Shown one piece after another: positions 1 through 8,774 of a stretch of 64,000 bases of DNA (position 1 is its first letter; each line of letters opens with the position of its first letter). The notes below the pieces were generated by a model that did no database searches, had not been told where the DNA came from, and saw only the letters and a program-made list of their open reading frames with translations. This DNA is from Mycobacterium sp. URHD0025. GTDB taxonomy: Bacteria > Actinomycetota > Actinomycetes > Mycobacteriales > Mycobacteriaceae. The translations under genes were made by a program, and so were the position numbers. The stretch is taken from positions 434,001 through 498,000 of the forward strand of contig NZ_AUEQ01000007.1 of NCBI RefSeq assembly GCF_000426065.1. Direction: 5' to 3'.

Positions 1-531
1 GGCCGCCACGTCCAGCCCGGTGGTGGGTTCGTCCAGCAGTAGCAGCTGCGGATCGGCGATCAACGCCCGGGCGATCAAGGTGCGCCCTCGTTCGCCCTGC
101 GACAGCGTCGGCCAGATCGCGTCGACCCGGGCCGAGAGTCCCACGGTGTCGATCAGCTCCTCGGCTCGGCGTTCCTGCTCGGCAGTGGGCGTCCAGTGCG
201 CGGCGATGTCGATGGTGGCGGTGATGCCGGTGAGGACCACCTCACGCACTGTGAGTGGGTATTGCAGGCGGTGTCGGGGATTCACATGACCGATGGAGCG
301 GCGCAGCACCGCCAGGTCGGTGCGGCCCATCTGGCCGCCGAGCACCCGCACTGTCCCCGTCGTCGGAAATGTCACGGCGGCACAGAAACCCAGCAGCGTG
401 CTCTTGCCGGCACCGTTGGGGCCCAGCAGTGCCCAGTGTTCACCGGACTGCACGGTCAGGGAGATGCCGTCGATGATCTGCTTGCCGTCGCGGCGGAAGG
501 TCACCTCGGTGATGTCGAGGACCGGGGTCAT
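1..531 (-). CDS. ABC transporter ATP-binding protein (partial, 3' end outside window)
   Basis: The reverse strand encodes about 177 residues of a nucleotide-binding domain that continues past the left edge. Visible in order are a Walker A motif (GPNGAGKST, about residues 35-43), the ABC signature LSQGERGR (about 145-152) and a Walker B LLLLDEPTTG (about 165-174). The ATG at 531 overlaps the stop codon of the upstream GntR-type regulator gene by 4 bases, so the two are probably translationally coupled. No permease domain is visible and the substrate cannot be told. It resembles stand-alone ABC ATPases of the YlmA/ModF type, which is inference. Family membership is secure; the role is not. Confidence 0.88.
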   Translation of the reverse strand, partial: MTPVLDITEVTFRRDGKQIIDGISLTVQSGEHWALLGPNGAGKSTLLGFCAAVTFPTTGTVRVLGGQMGRTDLAVLRRSIGHVNPRHRLQYPLTVREVVLTGITATIDIAAHWTPTAEQERRAEELIDTVGLSARVDAIWPTLSQGERGRTLIARALIADPQLLLLDEPTTGLDVAA

Positions 532-1247
532 GCGAAAGACTCCTTCAGTGAGCTCAGATGGGTTCTGCTGGCCGCTGCGGCGGCCTCGGGATCGCGGGCG
601 ATGATCGCCTCGGCCAGCTGCTGGTGCAGGGCGTGATCGCAGGGTTCGGAGGCGATCGGCCGGATCTTGAGCATGTCGATCATGGCCAGCCGTAGCCGGG
701 GCAGGAAGGCGTCGAACAACTGGATGAGCACTTCGTTGTGGGCCGCGGCGATCACCGTTCGGTGAAACGCCATATCCGCATCGACGTGGTCGGGTACCGA
801 CTGGCCGACCACACCGCGGGCGGCGAGGGTGCGACGGATCGCGCGCATGTCGGCGGGGGTGCGACGTGTCGCGGCCAGTGCGGCGCCCTCGGCTTCGATG
901 GCGATGCGTGCCTCGATCACCGACACGATGGTGGCACGACGCAGCACGGTGTCCCAGTCTTCGGCGGCATCGAGCGCTGTCACGAACACGCCGGCGCCCT
1001 GGCGACTCTCCAGCACACCCTTGCCGGACAGTTCGCGGATGGCTTCGCGCAGGGTGGAGCGGCCTACGCCGAGCTGCGCGGCCAGGGTCGTCTCGCCGGG
1101 AAGACGATGGCCCAGCGGCCATTCGCCCTCGCGGATACGCGTCAGGAGGAGCTGAGCTGTCTGGGCTGCCAGCGGGTGACGCTGAACTTGGGACGTCATC
1201 ACAACCTGTCTACTTGTCTGAGGAGTTGTGTATAGTCTACCCATCAT
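528..1247 (-). CDS. GntR family (FadR subfamily) transcriptional regulator
   Basis: The 239-residue product has an N-terminal winged helix (about residues 25-90, with LPGETTLAAQLGVGRSTLREAIREL as its recognition part) and a helical FCD effector domain (about 100-225) with Asp/His residues of the metal/ligand-binding type (HVDADMAFHRT, DHALHQQL). The ATG at 1247 is chosen because an AGGAGGA Shine-Dalgarno lies about 8 bases upstream on this strand. A second ATG at 1199 would give 223 residues and cannot be excluded. The gene is divergent from leuA, and its 5' end overlaps the leuA leader and promoter, so it may regulate leuA, the ABC ATPase gene, or itself. The ligand is unknown. Confidence 0.88.
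   Translation of the reverse strand: MMGRLYTTPQTSRQVVMTSQVQRHPLAAQTAQLLLTRIREGEWPLGHRLPGETTLAAQLGVGRSTLREAIRELSGKGVLESRQGAGVFVTALDAAEDWDTVLRRATIVSVIEARIAIEAEGAALAATRRTPADMRAIRRTLAARGVVGQSVPDHVDADMAFHRTVIAAAHNEVLIQLFDAFLPRLRLAMIDMLKIRPIASEPCDHALHQQLAEAIIARDPEAAAAASRTHLSSLKESFA
1200..1240 (+). promoter_or_regulatory. Candidate leuA leader promoter and regulator-binding region
   Basis: A good -10 hexamer TATAGT lies at 1231-1236, 9 bases before the ATG of the leader peptide, so the leader would be translated from a nearly leaderless transcript, as is common in mycobacteria. A perfect 6-base inverted repeat CACAAC (1200-1205)/GTTGTG (1225-1230) and a repeated GTCTAC (1208-1213, 1235-1240) overlap the promoter and could be operator half-sites for the divergent GntR protein. 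No clear -35 is seen. This is inference from pattern only. Confidence 0.4.
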
Positions 1248-1287
1248 GACGCGCGTCCTCCTGCTTAGCCGCCGCGGCGGGGCCTGA
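1246..1287 (+). CDS. Leucine leader peptide upstream of leuA
   Basis: A 13-codon reading frame ([13 protein letters not shown], then TGA) starts just after a TATAGT -10 element. Residues 5-7 are three Leu codons in a row (CTC CTG CTT), the hallmark of amino-acid attenuation leaders. Competing RNA stems follow, then the leuA start at 1356. Ribosome stalling at the Leu codons when charged Leu-tRNA is low would sense leucine. The frame overlaps the start of the divergent GntR gene; the CTCCT of its Leu codons is the complement of that gene's Shine-Dalgarno. Leu leaders before leuA are known in Actinobacteria. The identification rests on codon content and the downstream structures. Confidence 0.65.
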   Translation: MTRVLLLSRRGGA

Positions 1288-1348
1288 ATCGACCGGCCCC
1301 CTGCCGTGGGGCTGTGTCGTGCCGGTCGAATTCCAACCCGACCGAAGG
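1279..1348 (+). promoter_or_regulatory. Leucine attenuator: mutually exclusive stems before leuA
   Basis: Three overlapping stems can be drawn by eye. Stem A pairs GGGGCC (1279-1284) with GGCCCC (1295-1300). Stem B pairs TCGACCGGC (1289-1297) with GCCGGTCGA (1321-1329), a perfect 9 bp. Stem C pairs CGGTCG (1323-1328) with CGACCG (1339-1344), directly beside the likely leuA ribosome binding site GAAGG (1344-1348). A excludes B and B excludes C. A ribosome stalled on the Leu codons would block A and favour B, leaving the binding site open. A ribosome at the leader stop codon would block B and let C close it. There is no U-tract, so control of translation is more likely than a terminator. Confidence 0.55.
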
Positions 1349-1355
1349 CGCTCTC

Positions 1356-3104
1356 ATGACGAATCCGTCATTTCCCACCATCAACACCCCGGCCGGAGAC
1401 ATTCCGGCGCATGCACCCCGCTGGAATCGCCAGCGGCAGTCCCAGATGCCGTCGCACCGCTACGCCGATGTCTACGACCGCGTCGAAGTTCCTCTGGTGC
1501 AACGTGATTGGCCCACTGCCCGCATCACCGCCGCGCCGCTGTGGGTGCCGGTCGACCTGCGGGACGGCAACCAGGCGCTGGCCGAACCGATGGACCCGGC
1601 CCGCAAACGCCGGTTCTTCGAACTACTCGTCGCCATGGGCTACAAGGAGATCGAGGTCGGATACCCATCCGCATCTCAGACCGACTTCGACTTCGTCCGG
1701 CTGCTGGCCGAATCCGATATCGCGCCGCCAGACGTCACCATCGTGGTGTTCGTACCTGCGCGCCGCGATCTGATCGAACGGACGGTGGACTCGGTCCGCG
1801 GTATCGGCAACGACGTCGTCATCCACATGTACACCGCCACCGCACCCACCTGGCGCGATGTCGTACTGGGCAAGGACCGTGCCGAGCTGCGCGACTTGAT
1901 CCTCGCCGGCGCGCGCGACGTCCTCGAGTTCACCGACGGCATGCCCAACGTGCGGTTCGAGTTCTCCCCGGAGGTGTTCAACCTCACCGAGCCGGATTAC
2001 GTGATCGAGCTGTGCGACGCGGTGACGGAACGGTGGCAGGCCACACCCGACCGTCCGGTCATCCTCAACCTGCCGGCCACCGTCGAGATCGCCACCCCGA
2101 ACGTGTACGCCGACCAGATCGAGTACATGCACCGCAACGTGTCTCGTCGGGACAGCGTCATCCTGTCGGTGCATCCGCACAACGACCGGGGGACCGGCAT
2201 CGCCTGCGCCGAGCTCGCGGTGTTGGCCGGTGCGCAGCGGGTGGAAGGATGCGTGTTCGGCAACGGTGAACGCACCGGCAATGTCGACATCGCCACCCTG
2301 GCGCTGAATCTGCATGCCCAGGGCGTGGATCCGATGATCGACTTCTCCGACATCGACGAGATCGCGCGCACCGTCAGTCACTGCACCCGCATGCTGATCC
2401 ATGAACGCCATCCGTATGTCGGGGACATGGTGCACACGGCGTTCTCCGGGACCCATCAGGACGCGATCAAGAAGGGCTTCGCCGAACATCGCGCAAGGGC
2501 CGTGGCCGCTGGACGGCCGGAGAGCGAAATCGATTGGCGGGTACCGTATCTGCCGATCGACCCGGCCGACATCGGTCGCGCCTACGATGCGGTGATCCGG
2601 GTCAACTCGCAATCCGGCAAGGGCGGCATCGCGTACCTGCTGGCCACCGAATACGGGCTGGAGTTGCCACGCCGGCTGCAGATCGACTTCGCCCGCCACG
2701 TTCAGGCGCACACCGACGAAAGTGGTTCCGAGGTCACCGCCGCTGATCTCTTCGACTTGTTCGAGACCACCTATCTGGACCCGGCGGGGCCGGTGCAGCT
2801 CAAGGACTGGCGCACCGGCGGTGCCGGCTCCTCCGCGGTCACCGACCTCGTCCTGATGTACGAGGGGCGCACGGTGGCCAGCAGCCATCGCGGCATCGGT
2901 CCGGTGGACGCACTGCGCGCCGCACTCGAGGAGATCGGTCATCGGATCGAGGTGCTGAGCCTGACCCAGCAGTCGATCGGTAGCACCGCCGTCACTTACC
3001 TGGAGTATCGGGCGGACGGACGCACCGGCTGGGCGTGCGGCCGCAGCGATTCGGTGCTGGCGGCATCGATGGCGGCGGTGCTGCGAGCGGTCAACGCGCC
3101 TTGA
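1356..3104 (+). CDS. leuA: 2-isopropylmalate synthase
   Basis: LeuA condenses 2-oxoisovalerate with acetyl-CoA in the first committed step of leucine synthesis. The 582-residue product has the HMGL-like TIM-barrel domain (about residues 50-340) with the metal-binding [10 protein letters not shown] segment, HPHNDRGTG and FGNGERTGN, followed by the linker with VNSQSGKGG and a C-terminal LeuA regulatory domain (about 465-575). Catalytic residues look intact. The ATG at 1356 follows GAAGG at 7 bases; an upstream in-frame ATG at 1314 falls inside the leader structures. It lacks the repeat insertion of M. tuberculosis LeuA and is fairly divergent from it, and no ask/asd genes are nearby, so it may be a second leuA copy. 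The 3' end overlaps the convergent bcpB by 14 bases. Confidence 0.93.
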   Translation: MTNPSFPTINTPAGDIPAHAPRWNRQRQSQMPSHRYADVYDRVEVPLVQRDWPTARITAAPLWVPVDLRDGNQALAEPMDPARKRRFFELLVAMGYKEIEVGYPSASQTDFDFVRLLAESDIAPPDVTIVVFVPARRDLIERTVDSVRGIGNDVVIHMYTATAPTWRDVVLGKDRAELRDLILAGARDVLEFTDGMPNVRFEFSPEVFNLTEPDYVIELCDAVTERWQATPDRPVILNLPATVEIATPNVYADQIEYMHRNVSRRDSVILSVHPHNDRGTGIACAELAVLAGAQRVEGCVFGNGERTGNVDIATLALNLHAQGVDPMIDFSDIDEIARTVSHCTRMLIHERHPYVGDMVHTAFSGTHQDAIKKGFAEHRARAVAAGRPESEIDWRVPYLPIDPADIGRAYDAVIRVNSQSGKGGIAYLLATEYGLELPRRLQIDFARHVQAHTDESGSEVTAADLFDLFETTYLDPAGPVQLKDWRTGGAGSSAVTDLVLMYEGRTVASSHRGIGPVDALRAALEEIGHRIEVLSLTQQSIGSTAVTYLEYRADGRTGWACGRSDSVLAASMAAVLRAVNAP

Positions 3105-3555
3105 GCAACTCCAGTGCCTTGTCGGCATGGGTGTCCATGCTGATCTCGCTGGAGATCACTCCGAGGACGGTGCGGTCGGTGTCGATGACGAACGTGGTCC
3201 GCTTGACGGGCATGAGCTTGCCGAGCAGGCCACGTTTCACCCCGAACAGGGCGGCAACCTTGCCGTCGGCGTCCGACAGCAGCGGATAGTCGAAGTTCTG
3301 GATGTCGGCGAACTTGGCCTGCTTGGCGACCGGGTCGGTACTGATACCGACCCGGTTCGCACCGGCTGCGGTGAACTCCGCGGCCAGGTCGCGGAAGTGA
3401 CAGGCTTCCTTGGTGCAACCGGGAGTCATCGCCGCGGGATAGAAGAACAGCACCACCGGGCCGTCGGCGAGCAGGCTCGTCAGGCTGCGAATGGTGCCGG
3501 ACTGATCCGGCAGTTCGAACTCGGGAACGGTGTCACCCGTCCTCATCTGTGTCAT
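3091..3555 (-). CDS. bcpB: Peroxiredoxin, bacterioferritin comigratory protein type
   Basis: This thiol peroxidase reduces hydrogen peroxide and organic hydroperoxides in the cytoplasm. The 154-residue protein has the AhpC/TSA thioredoxin fold, with the peroxidatic Cys in the active-site segment [17 protein letters not shown] (Thr two residues before the first Cys) and a second Cys five residues on, as in PrxQ/Bcp enzymes. The chosen ATG (3555) gives [16 protein letters not shown], which matches the N terminus of M. tuberculosis Rv1608c; the longer frame from 3624 would run into the trpE start region. It is divergent from trpE with 63 bases between them, the same arrangement as Rv1608c-Rv1609. 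Confidence 0.9.
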   Translation of the reverse strand: MTQMRTGDTVPEFELPDQSGTIRSLTSLLADGPVVLFFYPAAMTPGCTKEACHFRDLAAEFTAAGANRVGISTDPVAKQAKFADIQNFDYPLLSDADGKVAALFGVKRGLLGKLMPVKRTTFVIDTDRTVLGVISSEISMDTHADKALELLKAR

Positions 3556-3618
3556 GGCTGCCCAGGCTACGCCGTCTGCATGCCGGGCCTGTGGCGTAGA
3601 TCTGGGAGGATTGGTCCC

Positions 3619-5178
3619 GTGCAAACCACAGCCACCCGTGGGTCGGGATCGTCGGGCGCCGGCTCATCGCTCGCCCTCACCACATCACGCGAGGATTTCC
3701 GGGCATTGGCCGCCGAACACCGCGTGGTCCCGGTGACCCGCAAGGTTCTGGCCGACAGTGAGACGCCGTTGTCGGCGTACCGCAAGCTCGCCGCCAACCG
3801 CCCCGGCACGTTCCTGCTGGAATCGGCCGAGAACGGTCGCTCGTGGTCGCGGTGGTCCTTCATCGGTGCCGGTGCGCCCTCCGCGCTGACGGTCCGGGAC
3901 AACGAAGCGGTGTGGCTGGGCACCGCGCCCAAGGACGCGCCAAGCGGTGGTGAGCCGCTGGCGGCGCTGCGAGCCACCCTCGATCTGCTGCAGACCGAGG
4001 CGCTGACGGATCTGCCACCCCTGTCGTCGGGGTTGGTGGGGTACTTCGCCTACGACATGGTGCGCCGGCTCGAGCGGCTCCCGGAGTTGGCGGTCGACGA
4101 TCTCGGCCTGCCGGACATGGTGCTGCTGCTGGCCACCGACATCGCCGCCGTCGACCACCACGAGGGCACCATCACCCTGATCGCCAACGCGGTGAACTGG
4201 AACGGCACCGACGAGCGGGTCGACGAGGCCTACGACGATGCGGTGGCGCGCCTGGACGTGATGACCGCTGCCCTCGGTCAGCCGCTTTCCTCCACGGTCG
4301 CCACGTTCAGCCGGCCGGTGCCCGAGCACCGCGCGCAGCGCACGGTGGAGGAATACACCGCGATCGTGGAAAAACTCGTCGGTGACATCGAGGCTGGCGA
4401 AGCCTTCCAGGTGGTGCCGTCGCAGCGGTTCGAGATGGACACCGGGGCTGACCCCATCGATGTCTACCGGATGCTGCGGGTGACCAACCCCAGCCCGTAC
4501 ATGTACCTGCTCAATGTGCCCAATACCGATGGTGGACTGGACTTCTCGGTGGTCGGGTCCAGCCCAGAAGCGCTGGTCACGGTGAAGGACGGCCGGGCCA
4601 CCACCCATCCGATCGCCGGAACCCGCTGGCGCGGCAGCACCGAGGAAGAAGATGTGCTGCTGGAAAAGGAACTGCTGGCTGACGAGAAAGAGCGCGCCGA
4701 GCATCTGATGCTGGTCGATCTGGGCCGCAACGACCTGGGGCGGGTGTGCCGCCCGGGCACGGTGCGCGTCGAGGACTACAGCCACATCGAGCGGTACAGC
4801 CACGTCATGCATCTGGTGTCCACGGTCACCGGCGAGCTGGCCGAGGGCAAGACCGCGTTGGACGCGGTGACGGCGTGTTTCCCGGCGGGCACCCTGTCGG
4901 GGGCGCCGAAGGTTCGGGCCATGGAGTTGATCGAGGAGGTCGAGAAGACCCGGCGGGGTCTGTACGGCGGGGTCCTGGGGTACCTGGATTTCGCGGGCAA
5001 CGCCGACTTCGCCATCGCCATCCGTACCGCGCTGATGCGCGAAGGCACGGCATACGTGCAGGCCGGCGGGGGAGTCGTCGCCGATTCCAACGGTCCCTAC
5101 GAGTACAACGAGTCGGCCAACAAGGCCAAGGCCGTCCTCAACGCCATCGCCGCTGCCGACACATTGGCCGAGCCGTGA
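3619..5178 (+). CDS. trpE: Anthranilate synthase component I
   Basis: TrpE converts chorismate to anthranilate using ammonia supplied by the TrpG glutaminase, which is not encoded here. The 519-residue product has the N-terminal domain with the tryptophan feedback site (LLESAENG, about residues 70-77) and the chorismate-binding domain (about 230-505), including [40 protein letters not shown] and AGGGVVADS. The GTG at 3619 is preceded by GGGAGGA and gives a length close to M. tuberculosis TrpE. A longer frame to 3127 would cover bcpB and is rejected. It heads a compact operon trpE-Rv1610-trpC-trpB-trpA-lgt. No Trp-rich leader peptide is visible in the 63-base gap upstream. Confidence 0.96.
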   Translation: MQTTATRGSGSSGAGSSLALTTSREDFRALAAEHRVVPVTRKVLADSETPLSAYRKLAANRPGTFLLESAENGRSWSRWSFIGAGAPSALTVRDNEAVWLGTAPKDAPSGGEPLAALRATLDLLQTEALTDLPPLSSGLVGYFAYDMVRRLERLPELAVDDLGLPDMVLLLATDIAAVDHHEGTITLIANAVNWNGTDERVDEAYDDAVARLDVMTAALGQPLSSTVATFSRPVPEHRAQRTVEEYTAIVEKLVGDIEAGEAFQVVPSQRFEMDTGADPIDVYRMLRVTNPSPYMYLLNVPNTDGGLDFSVVGSSPEALVTVKDGRATTHPIAGTRWRGSTEEEDVLLEKELLADEKERAEHLMLVDLGRNDLGRVCRPGTVRVEDYSHIERYSHVMHLVSTVTGELAEGKTALDAVTACFPAGTLSGAPKVRAMELIEEVEKTRRGLYGGVLGYLDFAGNADFAIAIRTALMREGTAYVQAGGGVVADSNGPYEYNESANKAKAVLNAIAAADTLAEP

Positions 5179-5774
5179 CGCGGGCGGCGCAGGCGCTGTT
5201 CGTGGTCGCAGCCGTGGTGTTGTGGGTCGCGTCCCGGATGACCTGGGTCGAGGTGGGCTCGTTCGACGGGCTGGGACAACCCAAGACCACGACTTTGAGC
5301 GGCGCGTCCTGGTCGACGGCGTTGATCCCGCTGGCGTTGCTGGTGCTGGCCGCCGCGGTGGCGGTGCTGGCCGTGCGAGGGTGGACGCTGCGGTTGCTGG
5401 CCCTGCTGATCGCGGTGGCCAGTGCGGGCATGGGCTATCTGGGGATCAGCCTGTGGGTGATCAAGGATGTCGCGGTGCGGGCCGCTGACCTGGCAGTTGT
5501 CCCGCTGGCGCAGCTGACCGGGACCAGCCGTTCCTACGGCGGGGCGGTGTTGACGCTGATCGCCGCGGTGTGTGCGCTGGCCGGTGCGGTGATGCTGATG
5601 CGGTCGGCCAATGGTGCGAAGCGTGGTGTTGCGGGCCGCTACGCGGCGCCGGCAGCCCGGCGGGAAGCGGTCAAGAGTGACAACAGTGGTGAGCCGATGT
5701 CGGAACGAATGCTCTGGGATGCGCTGGACGAAGGACAGGATCCGACCGGTGACGGCGGCGATCGGAGACAATAA
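5175..5774 (+). CDS. Trp-biosynthesis-associated membrane protein (Rv1610 family)
   Basis: The 199-residue integral membrane protein has four hydrophobic segments (about residues 5-17, 48-66, 74-96 and 124-144) and a polar acidic C-terminal tail ending in [20 protein letters not shown]. It belongs to the actinobacterial TIGR02234-type family found between trpE and trpC. The GTG start at 5175 overlaps the trpE stop by 4 bases, so translation is probably coupled. Its biochemical role is unknown; constant linkage to trp genes suggests a part in tryptophan metabolism or transport, which is inference. Confidence 0.85.
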   Translation: MTRAAQALFVVAAVVLWVASRMTWVEVGSFDGLGQPKTTTLSGASWSTALIPLALLVLAAAVAVLAVRGWTLRLLALLIAVASAGMGYLGISLWVIKDVAVRAADLAVVPLAQLTGTSRSYGGAVLTLIAAVCALAGAVMLMRSANGAKRGVAGRYAAPAARREAVKSDNSGEPMSERMLWDALDEGQDPTGDGGDRRQ

Positions 5775-5867
5775 GGGCCGGTGGATGGTGAAGATGGGGC
5801 GACGGCTACCCTTCGAGGGAGGGCAACCGGGACCGGCCCGGAGGCACCAGAAAGGAACCGACGGGCG

Positions 5868-6686
5868 ATGAGTTCGGCCACAGTGCTCGACTCCATTATC
5901 GAGGGAGTCCGCGCCGACGTTGCCGCCCGCGAGGCCGTTATCAGCTTGGCTGATATCAAGGCGCGGGCCCAGGACGCACCTCCTCCGCTCAACGTGATGG
6001 CTGCGTTGCGGGAACCGGGAATTGCAGTGATCGCCGAGGTGAAGCGCGCGAGTCCATCTCGGGGCGAGCTGGCCAACATCGCCGATCCGGCTCAACTGGC
6101 GCAGGCTTACGAGGCCGGCGGCGCGCGGATCATCAGTGTTCTCACCGAACAGCGCAGGTTCAACGGCTCACTGGCCGACCTCGACGCGGTGCGGGCGGCG
6201 GTGTCAATCCCGGTGTTGCGCAAAGACTTTGTCATCAAGCCGTACCAGATCCATGAGGCCCGGGCCCATGGCGCCGACCTGTTGCTGCTGATCGTGGCGG
6301 CGCTCGAGCAGCCAGTGCTGGAATCGCTGCTGGAACGCACGGAATCCCTTGGGATGACCGCACTTGTCGAGGTGCACACCGAAGAAGAGGCCGACCGGGC
6401 GCTGCAGGCCGGGGCCACGGTGATCGGTGTCAACGCCCGTGACCTCAAGACGCTGGAAGTCGACCGCGACTGCTTCAGCCGGATCGCGCCGGGATTGCCC
6501 AGCAATGTCATCCGTGTCGCGGAGTCCGGAGTTCGTGGAACCGCCGACCTGCTGGCCTACGCCGGCGCGGGTGCCGATGCTGTGCTGGTCGGGGAGGGCC
6601 TGGTGACCAGCGGGGATCCCCGCACCGCGGTCGCCGATCTGGTCACCGCCGGTACACACCCGTCCTGCCCGAAACCGGCTCGCTGA
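5868..6686 (+). CDS. trpC: Indole-3-glycerol phosphate synthase
   Basis: TrpC closes CdRP to indole-3-glycerol phosphate, the fourth step of tryptophan synthesis. The 272-residue TIM barrel shows [13 protein letters not shown] (about residues 50-62, catalytic Glu and Lys), [12 protein letters not shown] (about 118-129), [19 protein letters not shown] and the phosphate-binding AESGVRG and VLVGEGLV. The ATG at 5868 gives [19 protein letters not shown], which matches family N termini; the frame upstream to 5781 is not conserved in character. It is monofunctional, with no fused TrpF. It lies 93 bases after the Rv1610-like gene and 37 before trpB. Confidence 0.96.
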   Translation: MSSATVLDSIIEGVRADVAAREAVISLADIKARAQDAPPPLNVMAALREPGIAVIAEVKRASPSRGELANIADPAQLAQAYEAGGARIISVLTEQRRFNGSLADLDAVRAAVSIPVLRKDFVIKPYQIHEARAHGADLLLLIVAALEQPVLESLLERTESLGMTALVEVHTEEEADRALQAGATVIGVNARDLKTLEVDRDCFSRIAPGLPSNVIRVAESGVRGTADLLAYAGAGADAVLVGEGLVTSGDPRTAVADLVTAGTHPSCPKPAR

Positions 6687-6723
6687 AACAGGCGATGAGC
6701 CGCTCGCACGAAAAGACACTCTG

Positions 6724-7989
6724 ATGGCGGATCTCGCGGGGCCTGAATTGCCTCGTACCAGCGCAGGCGTTGCCGAACCCACCGTTCACGACCCCGACGC
6801 CCTTGGGCATTTCGGTTCTTACGGTGGGCGGTTGGTGCCCGAGGCGCTCATGGCGGTGATCGAAGAGGTCACCGCGGCATATGAGAAGGCCCGCGGTGAC
6901 CAAGCCTTCCTCGACGAACTCGACCGGTTGCAGCGGCACTACAGCGGCCGACCGTCCCCGCTGTACGAGGCGAGCCGGTTGTCCGAGTTCGCCGGCGGCG
7001 CACGCCTTTTCCTCAAACGAGAAGATCTGAACCACACCGGCTCTCACAAGATCAACAACGTTCTGGGTCAAGCGCTGCTGGCGCGCCAGATGGGCAAGAC
7101 CCGGGTCATCGCCGAGACCGGCGCCGGTCAGCACGGCGTGGCCACCGCCACCGCGTGCGCGTTGCTCGGTCTGGAATGCGTCATCTACATGGGCGCGGTG
7201 GATACCGCCCGCCAGGCCCTCAACGTCGCGCGGATGCGATTGCTGGGAGCCACCGTCGTCTCGGTCGAGGCTGGTTCCAAAACCCTCAAGGACGCCATCA
7301 ACGAGGCATTCCGGGACTGGGTCACCAACGCCGACGACACCTACTACTGCTTCGGGACGGCAGCCGGCCCGCATCCGTTCCCGCTGATGGTGCGTGATTT
7401 CCAGCGCGTCATCGGTATGGAGGCCAGGGCGCAGATCCTCGATCAGGCCGGCCGGTTGCCCGACGCGGTCACCGCGTGTGTCGGTGGCGGTTCGAACGCC
7501 ATCGGCGTCTTCCACGCCTTCATCGATGACCCGGCGGTCCGGCTGGTCGGTTTCGAGGCCGCCGGCGACGGTGTCGAAACGGGGCGGCACGCAGCGACGT
7601 TCGCGGGTGGCTCGCCCGGTGCGTTCCAGGGTTCCTTCTCCTACCTGTTGCAGGACGAGGACGGCCAGACGATCGAATCGCATTCCATCTCCGCCGGTTT
7701 GGACTATCCGGGTGTCGGGCCTGAGCATGCCTTCCTGAAAGACATCGGCCGTGCCGAGTACCGTCCGATCACCGATACCGAGGCGATGGACGCTTTCTCG
7801 CTGCTGTGCCGTCGCGAGGGCATCATTCCGGCGATCGAGTCGGCACACGCGGTGGCAGGAGCACTGAAACTGGGATCGGAACTGGGCAGCGGATCCATCA
7901 TCGTGGTCAACTTGTCCGGGCGAGGCGACAAGGACGTCGAGACGGCGGCCAAGTGGTTCGGACTGCTCGATGAGGGGAGCGCGGGATGA
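6724..7989 (+). CDS. trpB: Tryptophan synthase beta chain
   Basis: TrpB is the PLP enzyme that joins indole and serine to give tryptophan, in an alpha2-beta2 complex with TrpA. The 421-residue product shows [29 protein letters not shown] (Lys in HKINN forms the Schiff base, about residue 115), [13 protein letters not shown], the glycine-rich phosphate cup VGGGSNAIG and the C-terminal [10 protein letters not shown]. Length matches the family. The 3' end overlaps trpA by 4 bases (ATGA), as expected for coupled synthesis of the two subunits. Confidence 0.97.
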   Translation: MADLAGPELPRTSAGVAEPTVHDPDALGHFGSYGGRLVPEALMAVIEEVTAAYEKARGDQAFLDELDRLQRHYSGRPSPLYEASRLSEFAGGARLFLKREDLNHTGSHKINNVLGQALLARQMGKTRVIAETGAGQHGVATATACALLGLECVIYMGAVDTARQALNVARMRLLGATVVSVEAGSKTLKDAINEAFRDWVTNADDTYYCFGTAAGPHPFPLMVRDFQRVIGMEARAQILDQAGRLPDAVTACVGGGSNAIGVFHAFIDDPAVRLVGFEAAGDGVETGRHAATFAGGSPGAFQGSFSYLLQDEDGQTIESHSISAGLDYPGVGPEHAFLKDIGRAEYRPITDTEAMDAFSLLCRREGIIPAIESAHAVAGALKLGSELGSGSIIVVNLSGRGDKDVETAAKWFGLLDEGSAG

Positions 7990-8774
7990 GCCGGCTGGCA
8001 GAGTTGTTCGACGGCTGCCGTGCGGAGGGCCGTGCCGCGCTGATCGGTTATCTGCCCACCGGATTCCCCGATGTACAGACATCCATCGCGGCCATGACCG
8101 CGATGGTCCAATCCGGTTGCGATCTGGTGGAAGTCGGGGTGCCCTACTCGGATCCCGGCATGGACGGACCGACGATCGCCGCCGCCGCGGAGGCCGCGCT
8201 GGCCGGCGGCGTCCGGGTGCGCGACACCTTGGCCGCGGTCGAGGCGATCAGCAATGCCGGTGGCCGCGCGGTCGTCATGACTTACTGGAACCCGGTGCTG
8301 CGCAAGGGTGTTGACACGTTCGCGCGTGATCTGGCCTCAGCCGGTGGGTATGGTCTGATCACCCCGGACCTCATTCCGGAAGAAGCCGGCGACTGGATCG
8401 CGGCTTCCGAGGAACACAATCTGGATCGAATCTTTCTCGTCGCCCCGTCCTCGACGCCGGAGCGGCTCGCGGCGACGGTGACCGCTTCGCGAGGATTCGT
8501 CTACGCCGCCTCGACCATGGGCGTCACCGGGGCACGTGACGTTGTCTCGAACGCGGCGCCGGAGTTGGTGCGCCGCGTCAAGGAAGTGTCCGACATCCCC
8601 GTCGGGGTCGGGTTGGGCGTCCGCTCGGGAGAGCAGGCGGCCGAGATCGGCGCCTACGCCGACGGCGTCATCGTCGGGTCGGCACTGGTGTCGGCCCTGC
8701 AGGAGGGGCTGGATGCGGTGCGTCGCCTCACCGAAGAACTGGCCAACGGCGTTAGGCAGAGGATTTCAGCTTGA
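7986..8774 (+). CDS. trpA: Tryptophan synthase alpha chain
   Basis: TrpA cleaves indole-3-glycerol phosphate and passes indole through a tunnel to TrpB. The 262-residue TIM barrel has [10 protein letters not shown], catalytic Glu in [18 protein letters not shown] (about residues 45-62), [30 protein letters not shown] and [12 protein letters not shown], plus the C-terminal VIVGSALV. The ATG overlaps the trpB stop and the end overlaps lgt by 4 bases, so trpB, trpA and lgt are all coupled. Confidence 0.96.
   Translation: MSRLAELFDGCRAEGRAALIGYLPTGFPDVQTSIAAMTAMVQSGCDLVEVGVPYSDPGMDGPTIAAAAEAALAGGVRVRDTLAAVEAISNAGGRAVVMTYWNPVLRKGVDTFARDLASAGGYGLITPDLIPEEAGDWIAASEEHNLDRIFLVAPSSTPERLAATVTASRGFVYAASTMGVTGARDVVSNAAPELVRRVKEVSDIPVGVGLGVRSGEQAAEIGAYADGVIVGSALVSALQEGLDAVRRLTEELANGVRQRISA

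Noticed and set aside
1623..3128. 501-residue reverse-strand frame over leuA
   Set aside because: Shadow of leuA codon bias; no family resemblance and no ribosome binding site.
3127..3618. N-terminal extension of trpE by 164 codons
   Set aside because: It overlaps bcpB on the other strand; GTG 3619 has GGGAGGA upstream and the product then matches TrpE length.
3556..3618. Tryptophan attenuator before trpE
   Set aside because: The 63-base gap contains no short frame with Trp codons and no competing stems.
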